Origin: Nocardia panacis
Lineage (GTDB): Bacteria; Actinomycetota; Actinomycetes; Mycobacteriales; Mycobacteriaceae
Length of the DNA: 64,000 bases
Direction: 5' to 3'
NCBI RefSeq assembly: GCF_003598715.1
Contig: NZ_QZFU01000016.1
Location: 310,001-374,000 of the forward strand
Part shown: positions 18,557 through 28,119 of the stretch, in pieces
Numbering within the stretch: position 1 is the first letter of the stretch
How the letters are laid out: each line of letters opens with the position of its first letter
Made by a program: the position numbers and the translations under genes
Notes under the pieces: generated by a model
Seen by the model: only the letters and a program-made list of their open reading frames with translations
Database searches by the model: none
Told to the model about the DNA's origin: nothing

Positions 18557-19561
18557 TCATTGGAGGTTCTCCATCGGACTGGAATTGGCAAAGTTCTGTG
18601 ACCCGGTGTCGGGCTGTGTCGCGCCCAGCAGCTCACGGGCGCCCATATCGAGCAACTCCGCGGCCAACGCGCGGCCCAGCGCCGCCGCATCGTGCGGTGC
18701 GCCGACCACGGAGGCGCGCAACACCTCGGATCCGTCCACTGCCGCCGCGCAACCGCGCAGCGACAGCTCGTCGACGACGTGTCCGTCGTCGTCGAGCGAT
18801 TCGACGACCTCGGCCAGCGCGCCGACCGGGGCGGTGCACCCCGCCTCCAGCGTGGCCAGCAATGCACGCTCGGCCAGGACGGCGGCTCTGCTGGCCGCGT
18901 CGTCGAAGGGTGCCAGCGCCGCCACCAGCGCCGGGTCGTCGCTGCGGCATTCGACGGCCAGCGCGCCCTGTGCGGGTGCGGGCAGCATCTGCACCGGCTC
19001 CAGCGACTCGGTGATCGCGTCGGTCCGACCGATTCTGGCCAGACCGGCCCTGGCCACTACGACCGCGTCGAGTTCGCCCTCGGCGACCTTGCGCAACCGG
19101 GTGTCCAGATTGCCGCGCAGCGGCACGATCTCCAACCCCAGCCCGAGCGCGCGCAACTGCGCGGCCCGGCGCGGAGCCGAGGTGCCGATGCGCGCGCCCG
19201 CAGGGAGTTCGCCGAGCACTAGGCCGTCGCGGGCGACGAGCGCGTCGCGCGGGTCCTCGCGAGCGGGAATGGCCGCGATGGTGAAACGCGGATCCGCCGC
19301 GGTGGGCAGATCCTTGTAGGAATGCACGGCGATATCGATGTGGCCCGCGATCAGTTCATCGCGCAGCGCGGAGGTGAACACACCGACACCGATCCGCTCC
19401 ACCGGGTCGGCGGACAGATCGCCCGCGGTCTTGACGACCACCAGTTCGGCCGGATGCCCGGCGGCGATCAGCGCGTCGCGGAAGATGCCCGCCTGCGATA
19501 AGGCCAGCAGGCTGCCCCTGGTGCCGATGCGCCACGGCGACCGCGTGCCCGCGCTCGTCAC
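18557..19561 (-). CDS. hemC: Porphobilinogen deaminase (hydroxymethylbilane synthase)
   Basis: 334 residues from GTG 19561, chosen because AAGGAGG lies 5 bases upstream. An in-frame ATG at 19588 overlaps the hemA stop (ATGA) and would add 9 residues. Motifs: [12 protein letters not shown] at the N-terminus, [19 protein letters not shown], and [11 protein letters not shown], whose Cys carries the dipyrromethane cofactor. It polymerises four porphobilinogen to hydroxymethylbilane. Between hemA and hemD in the operon. Confidence 0.94.
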   Translation of the reverse strand: MTSAGTRSPWRIGTRGSLLALSQAGIFRDALIAAGHPAELVVVKTAGDLSADPVERIGVGVFTSALRDELIAGHIDIAVHSYKDLPTAADPRFTIAAIPAREDPRDALVARDGLVLGELPAGARIGTSAPRRAAQLRALGLGLEIVPLRGNLDTRLRKVAEGELDAVVVARAGLARIGRTDAITESLEPVQMLPAPAQGALAVECRSDDPALVAALAPFDDAASRAAVLAERALLATLEAGCTAPVGALAEVVESLDDDGHVVDELSLRGCAAAVDGSEVLRASVVGAPHDAAALGRALAAELLDMGARELLGATQPDTGSQNFANSSPMENLQ

Positions 19562-19584
19562 ATCGTCCTCCTTGTGCACCATCG

Positions 19585-20976
19585 TCATACCTGCTGCTCC
19601 TGATCGTCTCCGCGATGTCCGGCGGTGAAGTCGTCGGTCGGCTCACCGATCGCGCCGACCTCCGTAGGTGCGGCGACCGCTTGCGCCGCACCGGGTTTGA
19701 GTTCGAAAAGCTCGCGCAGCGCCTCGGCGTAGCTGTCGCCGCCCGGTGTGGAGGCCAACTGTTTGACGCGCACCGTCGGCGCGTGCAGCAGTTTGTCGAC
19801 CACGCGACGCACCGTGCGCGCGACCTCGTCGCGTTCGGGATGGGCCAGACCGGGCAACCGCGAATCCAGGCGCAGCAGTTCGGCTTCGACCACCTCGGCG
19901 GCGCGCTGACGCAGCGCGGCCACGGTCGGGGTGACCTCGGCCATCCGCTGTCCGGCAAGGTATTTGGCCAGTTCCTCGGCGACGATGGCGCGGGCCGCCG
20001 CGGTGTCGGCGGCGGCCGCGCCCGCGGCCGGATCGCGCTGCAGGGATTCGATATCGATCACGGTGACCTCGGGCAGGCCGGCTACCGCGTGTTCCACATC
20101 GCGGGGCAGGCCGAGGTCGCAGAAGACGAGCGGTCTTGTGGCGGAGCGGTTTTCGCTGCTCAACGCGCGATGCACATCGGCGAGGCCGACCACCGCGCCG
20201 ACCGCGCCGGTACAGGTGAGCACCAGGTCGGCGGCGGCCATGGCCTGCGGCAGCCGCGACAGCTCCATGCCCTCGGCGGCGGATACGCCGTGCGAGAGCG
20301 CGGTCTCGGCGAGCCGCTCGGCGCGCTGCGCGGTGCGATTCACCACCAGGATCCGGCGCACGCCCGCGCGGGAGAGGTGCGCCACCGACAGTCCGCCCAT
20401 CGCACCCGCACCCACCACGACCGCGGTGCGGCCGGTCAGGTCGCCGAGCACCTGCCCGGCGCGATCGAGCGCCACCGAGACCACCGAGGCCCCGGCCCGG
20501 TCGATCCCCGTCTCCGCGTGCACCCGTTTGCCGACCCGCAGTCCGTGCTGGGCCAACTCGTGCAGGGTGCGTCCGACGGCCTGCTGCGCGTCGGCCGAGG
20601 CGTAGGCGCCGCGGATCTGGCTGAGCACCTGCTGTTCGCCGACCACCATGGAATCCAGGCCGCTGGCCACCGCGAACAGATGTTCGGCGGCGGCCTCGCT
20701 GTAGCGGACATAGGCGTGCTTGGTCAGATCCGGCAGCGGTAGACCCGAATGTTTGGTGAGCAGCTCGCCGATCTCGGCGAGGCCGCCGTGGAAGGCGTCC
20801 ACCACCGCGTACACCTCGACGCGGTTGCAGGTGGACACGATCATCGCCTCGGAGACGTGGCTGGAGGCCAGCAGGCGGTCGATCAGCTTGGGGCGGTCGG
20901 TATCGGTGATCGCGACCTTCTCCAGCACCGACACCGGCGCGCTCCGATGCGAAATCCCGACTAGCAGAACACTCAT
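19585..20976 (-). CDS. hemA: Glutamyl-tRNA reductase
   Basis: 463 residues. The catalytic Cys lies in [13 protein letters not shown]. The NADPH-binding segment is [16 protein letters not shown], and a C-terminal dimerisation helix region follows. It reduces glutamyl-tRNA to glutamate-1-semialdehyde, the committed step of the C5 haem pathway, passing it to HemL. It starts 3 bp after the rex stop, so it is co-transcribed with and controlled by the redox repressor Rex, as known for the Streptomyces coelicolor rex-hemACD operon. Confidence 0.95.
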   Translation of the reverse strand: MSVLLVGISHRSAPVSVLEKVAITDTDRPKLIDRLLASSHVSEAMIVSTCNRVEVYAVVDAFHGGLAEIGELLTKHSGLPLPDLTKHAYVRYSEAAAEHLFAVASGLDSMVVGEQQVLSQIRGAYASADAQQAVGRTLHELAQHGLRVGKRVHAETGIDRAGASVVSVALDRAGQVLGDLTGRTAVVVGAGAMGGLSVAHLSRAGVRRILVVNRTAQRAERLAETALSHGVSAAEGMELSRLPQAMAAADLVLTCTGAVGAVVGLADVHRALSSENRSATRPLVFCDLGLPRDVEHAVAGLPEVTVIDIESLQRDPAAGAAAADTAAARAIVAEELAKYLAGQRMAEVTPTVAALRQRAAEVVEAELLRLDSRLPGLAHPERDEVARTVRRVVDKLLHAPTVRVKQLASTPGGDSYAEALRELFELKPGAAQAVAAPTEVGAIGEPTDDFTAGHRGDDQEQQV

Positions 20977-20979
20977 GCC

Positions 20980-21834
20980 CTAAACCACCGATCCCTTGCT
21001 GGAAGGCTCCGTTGCCGAATGGGATGTTGTCGAATGTTTCGTGGACGTACGGCCGTGCTTGAGCACGGGATGCGCGGGCGCGGCGTGCGAGGGCGGAACC
21101 CGGTGCGCGATGCGACCCGAGGAGACCGCGTGCACCACCTCCGACAGCGCCGCCTCGGCGGGCGCTGCGGCGTTGCGCGCCGTCTCGAACGAGAGCAGTT
21201 GCAGTTCGACGGCGAGATCGACGCGGCGCACCTCGACGCTGCCGGGCACGTTCAGCTCACAGGCGGCGAAGCTCAGAATCGACTGGAGCCCGGCGGCGAC
21301 CAATCTGTCGCAAACGTCCTGGGCCGCCTCGTCGGGCACGGTGAGCACCGCGATGGTGGGCGCGAGCGCGGCAACCGATCCGATCAGCTCGGCCACGTCG
21401 CCGACGACATATCCGGCCACCTCGCGCCCGATCACCTCGGGATCGCTGTCGAACATGCCGACCACACTGAATCCGCGCCGCTGGAAGCCGCCGTAGCCGA
21501 CCAGCGCGCGACCGAGATTGCCCGCACCGACCAGCACGACTCGATGCCCCTGGGACAGGCCGAGCACATCCTCGATCCTGGTGTGCAGCTTCACCACGTC
21601 ATAGCCGACACCGCGCACGCCGTTGGGGCCGAGAAATGACAGGTCCTTGCGCAACTTCGCCGAATTGACACCCGCCGCGACAGCCAGTTCCTCACTCGAT
21701 ACGATGGCAACACCGTCGTCGGCCAACATGGCGAGGACCCGAAGGTAAGCGGCCAACCGCGCCACCGTGGCCTGCGGGATGTCCTTCTGCAGAGCCCTGG
21801 AGACACCGCTCGGCGCCTCATGCTGCTCTGTCAC
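20980..21834 (-). CDS. rex: Redox-sensing transcriptional repressor Rex
   Basis: 284 residues from GTG 21834. The N-terminal winged helix is intact (IPQATVARLAAYLRVL, SAKLRKDLSFLG). A Rossmann domain follows, with HRVVLVGAGNLGRALVGYG for NAD(H). The last ~60 residues are a Ser/His/Pro-rich tail (RIAHRVPPSHAAPAHPVL...) longer than in most Rex proteins and probably disordered. Rex senses the NADH/NAD+ ratio and represses respiratory and haem genes; here it heads the hemACD operon and has a matching operator about 150 bp upstream, so it probably controls itself and haem synthesis. M. tuberculosis lacks it at this locus (from memory). Confidence 0.93.
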   Translation of the reverse strand: MTEQHEAPSGVSRALQKDIPQATVARLAAYLRVLAMLADDGVAIVSSEELAVAAGVNSAKLRKDLSFLGPNGVRGVGYDVVKLHTRIEDVLGLSQGHRVVLVGAGNLGRALVGYGGFQRRGFSVVGMFDSDPEVIGREVAGYVVGDVAELIGSVAALAPTIAVLTVPDEAAQDVCDRLVAAGLQSILSFAACELNVPGSVEVRRVDLAVELQLLSFETARNAAAPAEAALSEVVHAVSSGRIAHRVPPSHAAPAHPVLKHGRTSTKHSTTSHSATEPSSKGSVV

Positions 21835-21930
21835 GTCGTCGGCTCCTCGTCCGGCCCGAGCGCGGTCCGGGTCGTCGGTCGACCCGGCTTCCGGAAGGCG
21901 GTCCGGTGCCGTCGGTCGATGTTTCGGATT

Positions 21931-22212
21931 TCAGGGGTGGGTTCGCGACCTCGGCACTGCGGGTCGCGTGCCACCACCGTAACCGCTTGTGAAGCCCTGC
22001 ACAAAGTCGGTGAATTGCGGCTCAGTAATTATCGGCCGCGCTTCGGTTGCCTGTTCGAGGCCTGCGGTGTCCCGCACCGAAACGGCCGGGACTTGCGTCT
22101 TCGGCTCGTGCGCTTCGGCCGCCGCGCGGCGAGACGGCAGCGAATCTCGCTCGGACGACTCGCTCGCGGCGGGGTGGGCGTGCGGCAGAGGTGACCGTGG
22201 AATGTGGTTCAT
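21931..22212 (-). CDS. Possible small hypothetical protein overlapping the Rex operator
   Basis: 93 residues from ATG 22212 with GGAG 5 bases upstream. Composition is Pro/Ser/Ala/Glu-rich with no fold apparent; the C-terminus (FTSGYGGGTRPAVPRSRTHP) is Gly/Arg-rich. The reading frame covers the Rex operator, so either the operator lies in coding DNA or this frame is only a leader region. Real or spurious cannot be decided from one sequence. Confidence 0.35.
   Translation of the reverse strand: MNHIPRSPLPHAHPAASESSERDSLPSRRAAAEAHEPKTQVPAVSVRDTAGLEQATEARPIITEPQFTDFVQGFTSGYGGGTRPAVPRSRTHP
21987..22004. promoter_or_regulatory. Rex operator (ROP site)
   Basis: TTGTGAAGCCCTGCACAA is an 18-base near-perfect palindrome that matches the Rex consensus TTGTGAA-N4-TTCACAA except for one base. 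It lies 153-170 bp upstream of the rex start, the position expected for autoregulation of rex-hemACD. Consensus and Streptomyces precedent are established; use here is inference. Confidence 0.75.
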
Positions 22213-22306
22213 GTCATCTCCGGCGGGGTGGGGTCCTCGGTGGGCGCGGTAGGTAAATCATCCACCGCGATGCCGGGATTTCGCGGGAGGCGGGCGGTTT
22301 GTTCGG

Positions 22307-22573
22307 TCAGCTCAGGTCGGCGCGCAGGCGGGATTCGTCCACGTCGAAATAGCTGTGTTCGCGACCGTCGAGCAGCACCACCGGGAGACGGTCGCCGAAT
22401 TCGGCCCGCAGCGCGGGATTGGTCGACGCGATCTCGTCCACATCGATGGCGCCGGGTTCGATCCCGAAATCGGCGCAGATGCCGCGCAGTTGATCCAGGG
22501 CGCGCACGCACAGGCCGCAGCCCGCGCGGGTCAGCAGGGTCACCGAATGTGTGGGATTGGTCATGACAGCCAT
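22307..22573 (-). CDS. Glutaredoxin-like (DUF836) protein
   Basis: 88 residues from ATG 22573 (ATG 22564 possible; a TTG at 22591 is less likely). Thioredoxin fold with the motif [17 protein letters not shown], giving redox Cys in CGLC, and the cis-Pro region [10 protein letters not shown]. Corresponds to M. tuberculosis Rv0508. It probably exchanges disulfides in the cytoplasm, with mycothiol as the likely low-molecular-weight thiol in this group. First gene ahead of rex on the minus strand. Confidence 0.85.
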   Translation of the reverse strand: MAVMTNPTHSVTLLTRAGCGLCVRALDQLRGICADFGIEPGAIDVDEIASTNPALRAEFGDRLPVVLLDGREHSYFDVDESRLRADLS

Positions 22574-22674
22574 TAAATCCCGCCCGGACAAACCACCCGG
22601 CGCCGCCGAGTCGGTATGGCTGTCACTCGATCCGGTTAATGTGGACGTGGTTCGCGCGACGGGCGGAGGTACTG

Positions 22675-23865
22675 GTGCCGGAACGATCGAAAGAGGCCCG
22701 CGGTTCGCGGGCCGGGGATTCGGGGGCGGCTGATTCGGTGTCGGCCCGTGCGCATTCGACTAGCGAATCCGAGCGGCCGGAATCGTCGGACGTGAAAACA
22801 TCGGGCTCATCAACCGGCTCGGCATCGACGGGCACGGAATCCGCTGCGACAGGCGGGAAGTCGGGTTCCATCGCGGGCCGATTCGGGGAATTCCCGGCCC
22901 GCTGGGGCCGGGGCGCGATCGGGCAGAGTCTGCAAGAGCAGTTGGCGCGGATCTCACGCAGCCCCTTCGGGCCGAGCGAGGAGGAGGTGCGGGCCAATGT
23001 GGCGGGCGAGGCCAGCGCCGACGCGGCGCTGGCGCTGCACGACGCCGAACTGGCCACCGCCGAGGCGCAGCCGGAGGCCCCGCGCGATCTCACCGCGGCC
23101 GCCTTCTTCGATGTGGACAACACGATGGTGCAGGGCGCCTCGATCGTGCACTTCGCGCGCGGACTGGCCGCGCGCAAATACTTCAAATCCGCCGATCTGG
23201 TCGACATGGCGTGGAAGCAGGTGAAATTCCGGGTCACCGGCAAGGAGAACAGCACCGATATGGCCAGCGGCAAGGAGAAGGCGCTCGCCTTCATCGCGGG
23301 CCGCTCCACCGCCGAATTGGCCGCACTCGGCGAGGAGATCTACGACGAGATCATCGCCGACAAGATCTGGCCGGGCACCCGCGCGCTGGCGCAGATGCAT
23401 TTGGACGCGGGCCAGCAGGTGTGGCTGGTCACGGCCACCCCGGTGGAGTTGGCCCAGGTGATCGCCAAACGCCTCGGCCTCACCGGCGCGCTCGGCACGG
23501 TGGCCGAGAGCGTGGACGGCAAATTCACCGGTCGCCTCGTCGGCGATATCCTGCACGGCCTCGGCAAAGCACACGCGGTGCGCACCTTGGCGATTCGCGA
23601 GGGGCTCAATCTCAAACGCTGTACCGCCTACTCCGACAGCCACAATGACGTGCCGATGCTGACACTCGTCGGCACGGCCGTGGCCATCAACCCGGATTCG
23701 GATCTGCGCGAGGTGGCCAAGAATCGCGGCTGGGAGATTCGCGATTTCCGCACCGGACGCAAAGCCGCCAGGGTCGGCGTGCCCACGGCATTGGTATTGG
23801 GCGCGGCGGGCGGCGCGGTGGCCGCGGTGATCAGCCGCCGCCGCGAAGGCGGAGGTACGCGCTAG
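22675..23865 (+). CDS. HAD-IB family phosphatase (SerB-like) with C-terminal membrane anchor
   Basis: 396 residues from GTG 22675, chosen for GGAGG 5 bases before it; an ATG at 22639 lacks such a site. Residues 1-60 are Ser/Gly/Thr-rich and disordered. The HAD nucleophile motif [11 protein letters not shown] is near residue 143, VTATP (motif II) and a Lys/[11 protein letters not shown] motif (III/IV) follow. A hydrophobic helix ([16 protein letters not shown]) near the C-terminus suggests membrane attachment. Family members include phosphoserine phosphatase (Rv0505c is called SerB1), but the substrate is not settled. Its 3' end overlaps the convergent acyltransferase gene by 4 bp. Confidence 0.85.
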   Translation: MPERSKEARGSRAGDSGAADSVSARAHSTSESERPESSDVKTSGSSTGSASTGTESAATGGKSGSIAGRFGEFPARWGRGAIGQSLQEQLARISRSPFGPSEEEVRANVAGEASADAALALHDAELATAEAQPEAPRDLTAAAFFDVDNTMVQGASIVHFARGLAARKYFKSADLVDMAWKQVKFRVTGKENSTDMASGKEKALAFIAGRSTAELAALGEEIYDEIIADKIWPGTRALAQMHLDAGQQVWLVTATPVELAQVIAKRLGLTGALGTVAESVDGKFTGRLVGDILHGLGKAHAVRTLAIREGLNLKRCTAYSDSHNDVPMLTLVGTAVAINPDSDLREVAKNRGWEIRDFRTGRKAARVGVPTALVLGAAGGAVAAVISRRREGGGTR

Positions 23866-24875
23866 CCGGTAAAAGCGTTGCGGCGCTTGGTGAGCAGTTT
23901 GTACAGGGTCTGCTGGATGTTCTCGCGGACCTGATCGGTGACCTCGAACATGCTCATCGGGTCGTCGGCCGCCTCGGGTTCGTAATCCGTTGTGGAAATG
24001 GGGGTTCCGAATTCGATGTACCACTTGGACGGCAGCGGCACCGCACCCAGCGGACCCAGATGCGGGAACAGCGGCGTCACCGGGAAGTACGGCAGTCCGA
24101 GCAGCCGGGCCAGCGGCTTGATATCGGCCAGTTTCGGATAGATCTCCTCCGAACCGACAATGGCGCAGGGAATGATGGGCGCGCCCGTACGCACCGCTGC
24201 GGCCACGAATCCGCCCCGGCCGAAGCGTTGCAACTTGTATCGGTCGGCGTAGTTCTTGCCGATGCCCTTGAAGCCCTCCGGAAAGACACCGGTGAGTTCG
24301 CCGCCGCGCAGCAGGCGTTCGGCATCGGGACGGCAGGCCAGGGTGTGTCCGGCCTTGCGGGCCAGCACCCCGAGGACCGGCAGTTCGAAGACCAGGTCGG
24401 CGGCCAGCAAACGCAGCGCCCGCTGTTTGGGGTGCCGGTCGTGCACGGCCAGTTGCAGCATCAGACCGTCCAGCGGGAGGGTGCCCGCGTGATTGGCCAC
24501 GATCAGCGCCGCACCCGCCTCGGGGATGTTCTCCATACCACTGACCTGCACCCGGAACCACAGCTGCGACAGCGGCCGCAGCGCGGGCAGCAGCAACGAT
24601 TCGAGCAGGTGCTCGTCGAAGCCGAATTCGTCGACCTGGTAGTCGCCGGTGATCCTGCGGCGCGCGAATTCCGCCGCCCGCGTGATCGTCTTGCCGATCT
24701 CACCCCGGATCGCATCCGAGATCGATTGCGGCGCTTGCGGTTCGACAGCGGCCAACCGGTCCGACAGTGAGGTCACCGGCGCGGGCTCACCGCCCGATGG
24801 CCAGCGCCGCGCCGCCGGACGCGGCCGCGGCTCCGGTAGGTCGTGCAGGTGGATGACCTTCGCTACCTCGTTCAT
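23862..24875 (-). CDS. Lysophospholipid acyltransferase (PlsC-like)
   Basis: 337 residues. The acyltransferase HX4D motif is in [13 protein letters not shown], and the phosphate-binding motif is [10 protein letters not shown]. The 75 residues before the domain are Pro/Arg-rich. It transfers an acyl chain to a glycerophosphate or similar lipid at the membrane. Corresponds to Rv0502. Overlaps the preceding epimerase stop by 4 bp (ATGA), so the two form an operon. Confidence 0.88.
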   Translation of the reverse strand: MNEVAKVIHLHDLPEPRPRPAARRWPSGGEPAPVTSLSDRLAAVEPQAPQSISDAIRGEIGKTITRAAEFARRRITGDYQVDEFGFDEHLLESLLLPALRPLSQLWFRVQVSGMENIPEAGAALIVANHAGTLPLDGLMLQLAVHDRHPKQRALRLLAADLVFELPVLGVLARKAGHTLACRPDAERLLRGGELTGVFPEGFKGIGKNYADRYKLQRFGRGGFVAAAVRTGAPIIPCAIVGSEEIYPKLADIKPLARLLGLPYFPVTPLFPHLGPLGAVPLPSKWYIEFGTPISTTDYEPEAADDPMSMFEVTDQVRENIQQTLYKLLTKRRNAFTG

Positions 24876-25963
24876 GACTGTGCTCCCGTACCGGCCCCGA
24901 CCAGGCCGAGCAGTTTCCGTTCCGCCACATCGATCCAGCCGGGATCGATGACGGGCCGCAGCGCTGCGCCCCCGATGTAGTCGTCGAATGCCTGCACCGT
25001 CGTCCAGCGCGGATGGAAGCCGAGCTCGGTGCGCATGCGAGTGGTGTCCAGCCCGCAGCCGAAATGGAAATAGTCGAGCTGCTCGCCGGTGAACTGCCGC
25101 AGCACCGGCCCCATCAGAACCCGTCCGGCGGTGCGGAACAGGATAAACGGGATCGGCAGTTCGAGACGTCCGGCGCGCCGCACCGCCTGCGACAGGGCCA
25201 GCGCGCCATCGCCCGCGATATTGAACGTGCCGCCGCGACCGGCCGACGCGGCCTCGGCCAGCGCCGCCACCGCGTCCTCCTCGTGCACGAACTGCAGGCG
25301 GGCATCGCGGCCGAGAACCGTCGGGGTGAACGGGGGACGCAGATACTGCGCGCCACGACCCGCCATCCGCGGACCGACGATCGGCGCGAATCGCAGAATG
25401 GTCGCCGCGATATCGGGCCGTCGTCGCGCCAAACCCCGGACGAATCCCTCGATTTCGATCATGTCGCGCGCGAACGAACCACTCGGCGGGGTGCGCGCGC
25501 TCATTTCCTCGGTGAATTTCGCCGGATCCTGCGCGCTGGTGCCGTAGATCGCCGAGGAGGAACGCACCACGACCCGGCGCACCGACGGCGTCTTCTGACA
25601 GACGGCCAGCAACTGCATGGACCCGAGCACATTGAGGTCCTTCATCACCGCGCGACCGCCGCCCGACGGCGGGCGGGTGAGCATACCCGCGTGGATCACC
25701 GTATCGACGTTGTTTCCGCCGATCACCTTGCGAATCAAGGGATTTCGAATATCGGCCCGGACGAGTTCGGCGCGGCCCATGCGGCGGCGGAGCTCCGGAC
25801 CGGGGGTCATGGTATCGACGGCGATGACACGTTCGATCCGGGTGTCGCGCACCAGGCGGGCCACCGCATTGCCACCGAAGAAGCGGCTGGCACCGGTCAC
25901 GAGCACCACCCGAGGTGCGTTGTCGATCGCCCGCGTCTGGTCGATAACGTCAGAATCCACCAC
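24872..25963 (-). CDS. NAD-dependent epimerase/dehydratase family protein (GalE2-like)
   Basis: 363 residues from GTG 25963. Extended SDR fold: VLVTGASRFFGGNAV replaces the usual TGxxGxxG, and the catalytic region has SSSAIYG; the lysine expected four residues after Tyr is not obvious. This matches the variant motif of the mycobacterial Rv0501 (galE2) protein. The acyltransferase partner suggests a role in envelope lipid or glycolipid metabolism rather than galactose; that is inference. Confidence 0.82.
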   Translation of the reverse strand: MVDSDVIDQTRAIDNAPRVVLVTGASRFFGGNAVARLVRDTRIERVIAVDTMTPGPELRRRMGRAELVRADIRNPLIRKVIGGNNVDTVIHAGMLTRPPSGGGRAVMKDLNVLGSMQLLAVCQKTPSVRRVVVRSSSAIYGTSAQDPAKFTEEMSARTPPSGSFARDMIEIEGFVRGLARRRPDIAATILRFAPIVGPRMAGRGAQYLRPPFTPTVLGRDARLQFVHEEDAVAALAEAASAGRGGTFNIAGDGALALSQAVRRAGRLELPIPFILFRTAGRVLMGPVLRQFTGEQLDYFHFGCGLDTTRMRTELGFHPRWTTVQAFDDYIGGAALRPVIDPGWIDVAERKLLGLVGAGTGAQS

Positions 25964-26183
25964 CGGATCCCACCTGCTCTATTGATGTTCTCGTGGCCCC
26001 CTGATCCCATTCAGAGTAGCCGCTGTCACGGGTGACCCCGAGGGTATTTACCAGCTTCTAACGATGACTTCAATCACCCGAAACAGACATTGCCGCCGCG
26101 ATGCCGCAACTAATTTCGAATCCGAAATATGGGATGAAAATTCATGGCGCTGTGACGGTGCACACACGTCCCGGAAATACGAA

Positions 26184-26214
26184 CAGGCCCGCCACCGTGA
26201 CGGTGGCGGGCCTG
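26184..26214 (-). terminator. Terminator downstream of bS22
   Basis: A perfect 14-bp inverted repeat (CAGGCCCGCCACCG with its complement, 3-base loop) lies 15 bp after the bS22 stop; on the minus strand it is followed by TTCGTATTTCC. Strong intrinsic terminator. Confidence 0.85.
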
Positions 26215-26228
26215 CCGCTCAGGCGCGC

Positions 26229-26330
26229 TTACTTGCCGAGTTTGCGACGCTGAACACGCGTGCGGCGAAGCAGCTTGCGGTGCTTCTTCTTCGACATACG
26301 CTTGCGGCGCTTCTTGATCACAGAACCCAT
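26229..26330 (-). CDS. 30S ribosomal protein bS22-type small basic protein (AURKAIP1/COX24 domain)
   Basis: 33 residues, starting [19 protein letters not shown] and continuing with an Arg-rich stretch to RRKLGK. This extremely basic peptide is conserved in actinobacteria and is known from mycobacterial ribosome structures as bS22, bound in the small subunit near the decoding region. In mycobacteria it lies in the same place (Rv0500B). GAGG lies about 10 bases before the ATG, and a strong terminator follows. Confidence 0.95.
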
Positions 26331-26556
26331 AGGGTTGTTCCTCGCGTTCTCTCTACTCGGCACGCACGCCTTCACGTACGTTCGTTGTCGGTCGTTCGGC
26401 AAGCCTCACGCCCCATGTCCGCGCCGCCGGGAACCACGGTGCACCGCAGCGGTGCCCGGCGGCGGGCGAACACGAACCGAGGGTTCATCGTACCGGCTCG
26501 TCTCGATCCGGCACTATGCAGGGGTGCGGGGCTTGACCGGCCTGATTCGACCGACC

Positions 26557-26826
26557 TCAACCAGCATCGAAGTAGGACGTCTCCAGATAGTCGTGCACCG
26601 CTTTGGCATGAACCCGGAAGGATCTGCCGACCCGCACCGCGGGCAGCTCGCCGGAATGCACGAGCCGGTACACCGTCATCTTGGAGACCCGCATGAGACC
26701 GGCGACCTCGGCGACCGTGAGGAACTGTGTTCCGCCGCCTAGTACGGGCTGAGCGCCCCGACCGCCCGGTGCACCGGCACCGGACGACCCGCCATTATTA
26801 GCCGACATCTTGTTCGAAGACATCAT
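26557..26826 (-). CDS. Excisionase/MerR-type helix-turn-helix DNA-binding protein
   Basis: 89 residues from ATG 26826 (alternatives 26823 or 26808). After a Gly/Ala/Asn-rich 30-residue tail comes an HTH_17 domain: LTVAEVAGLMRVSKMTVYRLVHSGELPAVRVGRSFRV, displayed here in two parts, FLTVAEVAGLMRVSK and MTVYRLVHSGELPAVRVG. This is the BldC-like winged helix conserved next to proC in mycobacteria (Rv0500A). Targets unknown. Confidence 0.88.
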   Translation of the reverse strand: MMSSNKMSANNGGSSGAGAPGGRGAQPVLGGGTQFLTVAEVAGLMRVSKMTVYRLVHSGELPAVRVGRSFRVHAKAVHDYLETSYFDAG

Positions 26827-27054
26827 CGCACCATTGACCTCCGGCACGTCCGCGCCGCCGGCTTCCCCACCGGCGGAACAGACACGCACGTGCTCCTTGA
26901 AGCTTAGCGGGGCCAGTGGGATTACTGCGACGGGTGTGAGAAATCGGGTTTTCCGATTGAGAACCGACCGGTCATCGGACCGATGCGCGATGTTTCATTC
27001 ACCGCCCACCGGAGCGTTTTCCGGATGGCGAGAGAGTTATCCCTCCACACCGCT

Positions 27055-27207
27055 GTGTCTGATTGCGGCGCTCGCGGGTCCCTCCGTGGTCACGCTGCGC
27101 TACCTCCTCCGGTCCCGTCGCTCACGCCGCGGTGTCTGATTGCGGCGCTCGCGGGTCCCTCCGTGGTCACGCTGCGCTACCTCCTCCGGTCCCGTCGCTC
27201 ACGCCGC
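27055..27207 (+). repeat. Two tandem 77-bp intergenic repeat units
   Basis: Units at 27055-27131 and 27132-27207 are nearly identical. Each starts GTGTCTGATTGCGGCGCTCG and contains the core GTGGTCACGCTGCGCTACCT. A diverged version is at 16767-16880 (reverse) and a 76-bp relative at 33450-33677. The proC stop codon (27167-27169) lies inside unit 2. Open frames through the repeat are not credited as genes. Confidence 0.85.
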
Positions 27208-28018
27208 CCTGTTCTGCAGAACGATCCTTCGCGGCGTGCAGTGCCTCGTAGAAAGCCGAGCGGACACCGCCGCGCTCGAGTTCGCGCACGGCCGCCGCGG
27301 TGGTGCCCGCGGGCGAGGTGACCGCAGCGCGCAGCTCGACAGGGCTCTGATCGGACTCGTCGAGCAGGGCGGCCGAGCCGACCATGGTCTGCACCACGAG
27401 TTCGGTGGCGATATCCCTGGACAGGCCGAGACCCACGCCCGCGTCGATCATGGCCTCGGCGATCAGGAAGAAATAGGCCGGACCCGAACCGGAGACCGCC
27501 GTCACGGCGTCCATCTGGGATTCGGCGACGGTGGCTACCCGACCGACCGCGCCGAGCATCTCGGTGACCTGAGCCAGTTGCTCGGCATTCACATACCGAC
27601 CCGGCGCCACCACGCACATGCCCTGACCGACCAGCATCGGCGTATTCGGCATGACCCGCACCACCGGGAATCCGGCGGGCAGCGGCCGCTCGAGTCGGGC
27701 CGTCGGCACGCCCGCGGCAAGCGAGACCAGCACCTGGTCCCCGTCGCCGCCGATGACGGCCTTGCTCAGATCGGTCAGCACCGCGTCCACATCGCCGGGT
27801 TTGACGGCGATGACCACCAGGTCCGCGCCGAGCGCGGCATCCTCGACCGATTCGGTGACCCGCACCTCGAATCGGCTCGCGAGCTGGGTCGCCCGGTCCG
27901 CGTGGGGCTCCACGATGACCAGATCCTTCGCCGCCCGCCCGGATTCGAGCAATCCGGCGACCAACGCCTCACCGATCCGACCGCCGCCGATCACCGCAAT
28001 CCTCGTCATGGGATTCAA
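27167..28018 (-). CDS. proC: Pyrroline-5-carboxylate reductase
   Basis: 283 residues. NADPH-binding N-terminus (IAVIGGGRIGEALVAGLL), central VVIAVKPGDV and VVRVMPNTPMLVG, and the C-terminal proline-synthesis signature ending VTSPAGTTAAAVRELE. It makes proline from pyrroline-5-carboxylate in the cytoplasm. The last ~13 residues (GGVSDGTGGGSAA) are encoded by the intergenic repeat unit at 27132-27207, a low-complexity extension beyond the conserved fold. Confidence 0.94.
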   Translation of the reverse strand: MNPMTRIAVIGGGRIGEALVAGLLESGRAAKDLVIVEPHADRATQLASRFEVRVTESVEDAALGADLVVIAVKPGDVDAVLTDLSKAVIGGDGDQVLVSLAAGVPTARLERPLPAGFPVVRVMPNTPMLVGQGMCVVAPGRYVNAEQLAQVTEMLGAVGRVATVAESQMDAVTAVSGSGPAYFFLIAEAMIDAGVGLGLSRDIATELVVQTMVGSAALLDESDQSPVELRAAVTSPAGTTAAAVRELERGGVRSAFYEALHAAKDRSAEQGGVSDGTGGGSAA

Positions 28019-28119
28019 GACTAATGGGCGCAGCAGACGAAGCCGTCCGTCGCCCCGCGCATGGCCGGAGCGAAGGCGGAGGTGCGCCTGGACGGCACAC
28101 CCGCGAACTGTTCAGTCGG

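Noticed and set aside
26983..27321. Plus-strand frames through the 77-bp repeats
   Set aside because: They translate the repeat (AALAGPSVVTLRYLLRS-type peptides) and overlap proC antisense; no ribosome-binding site.
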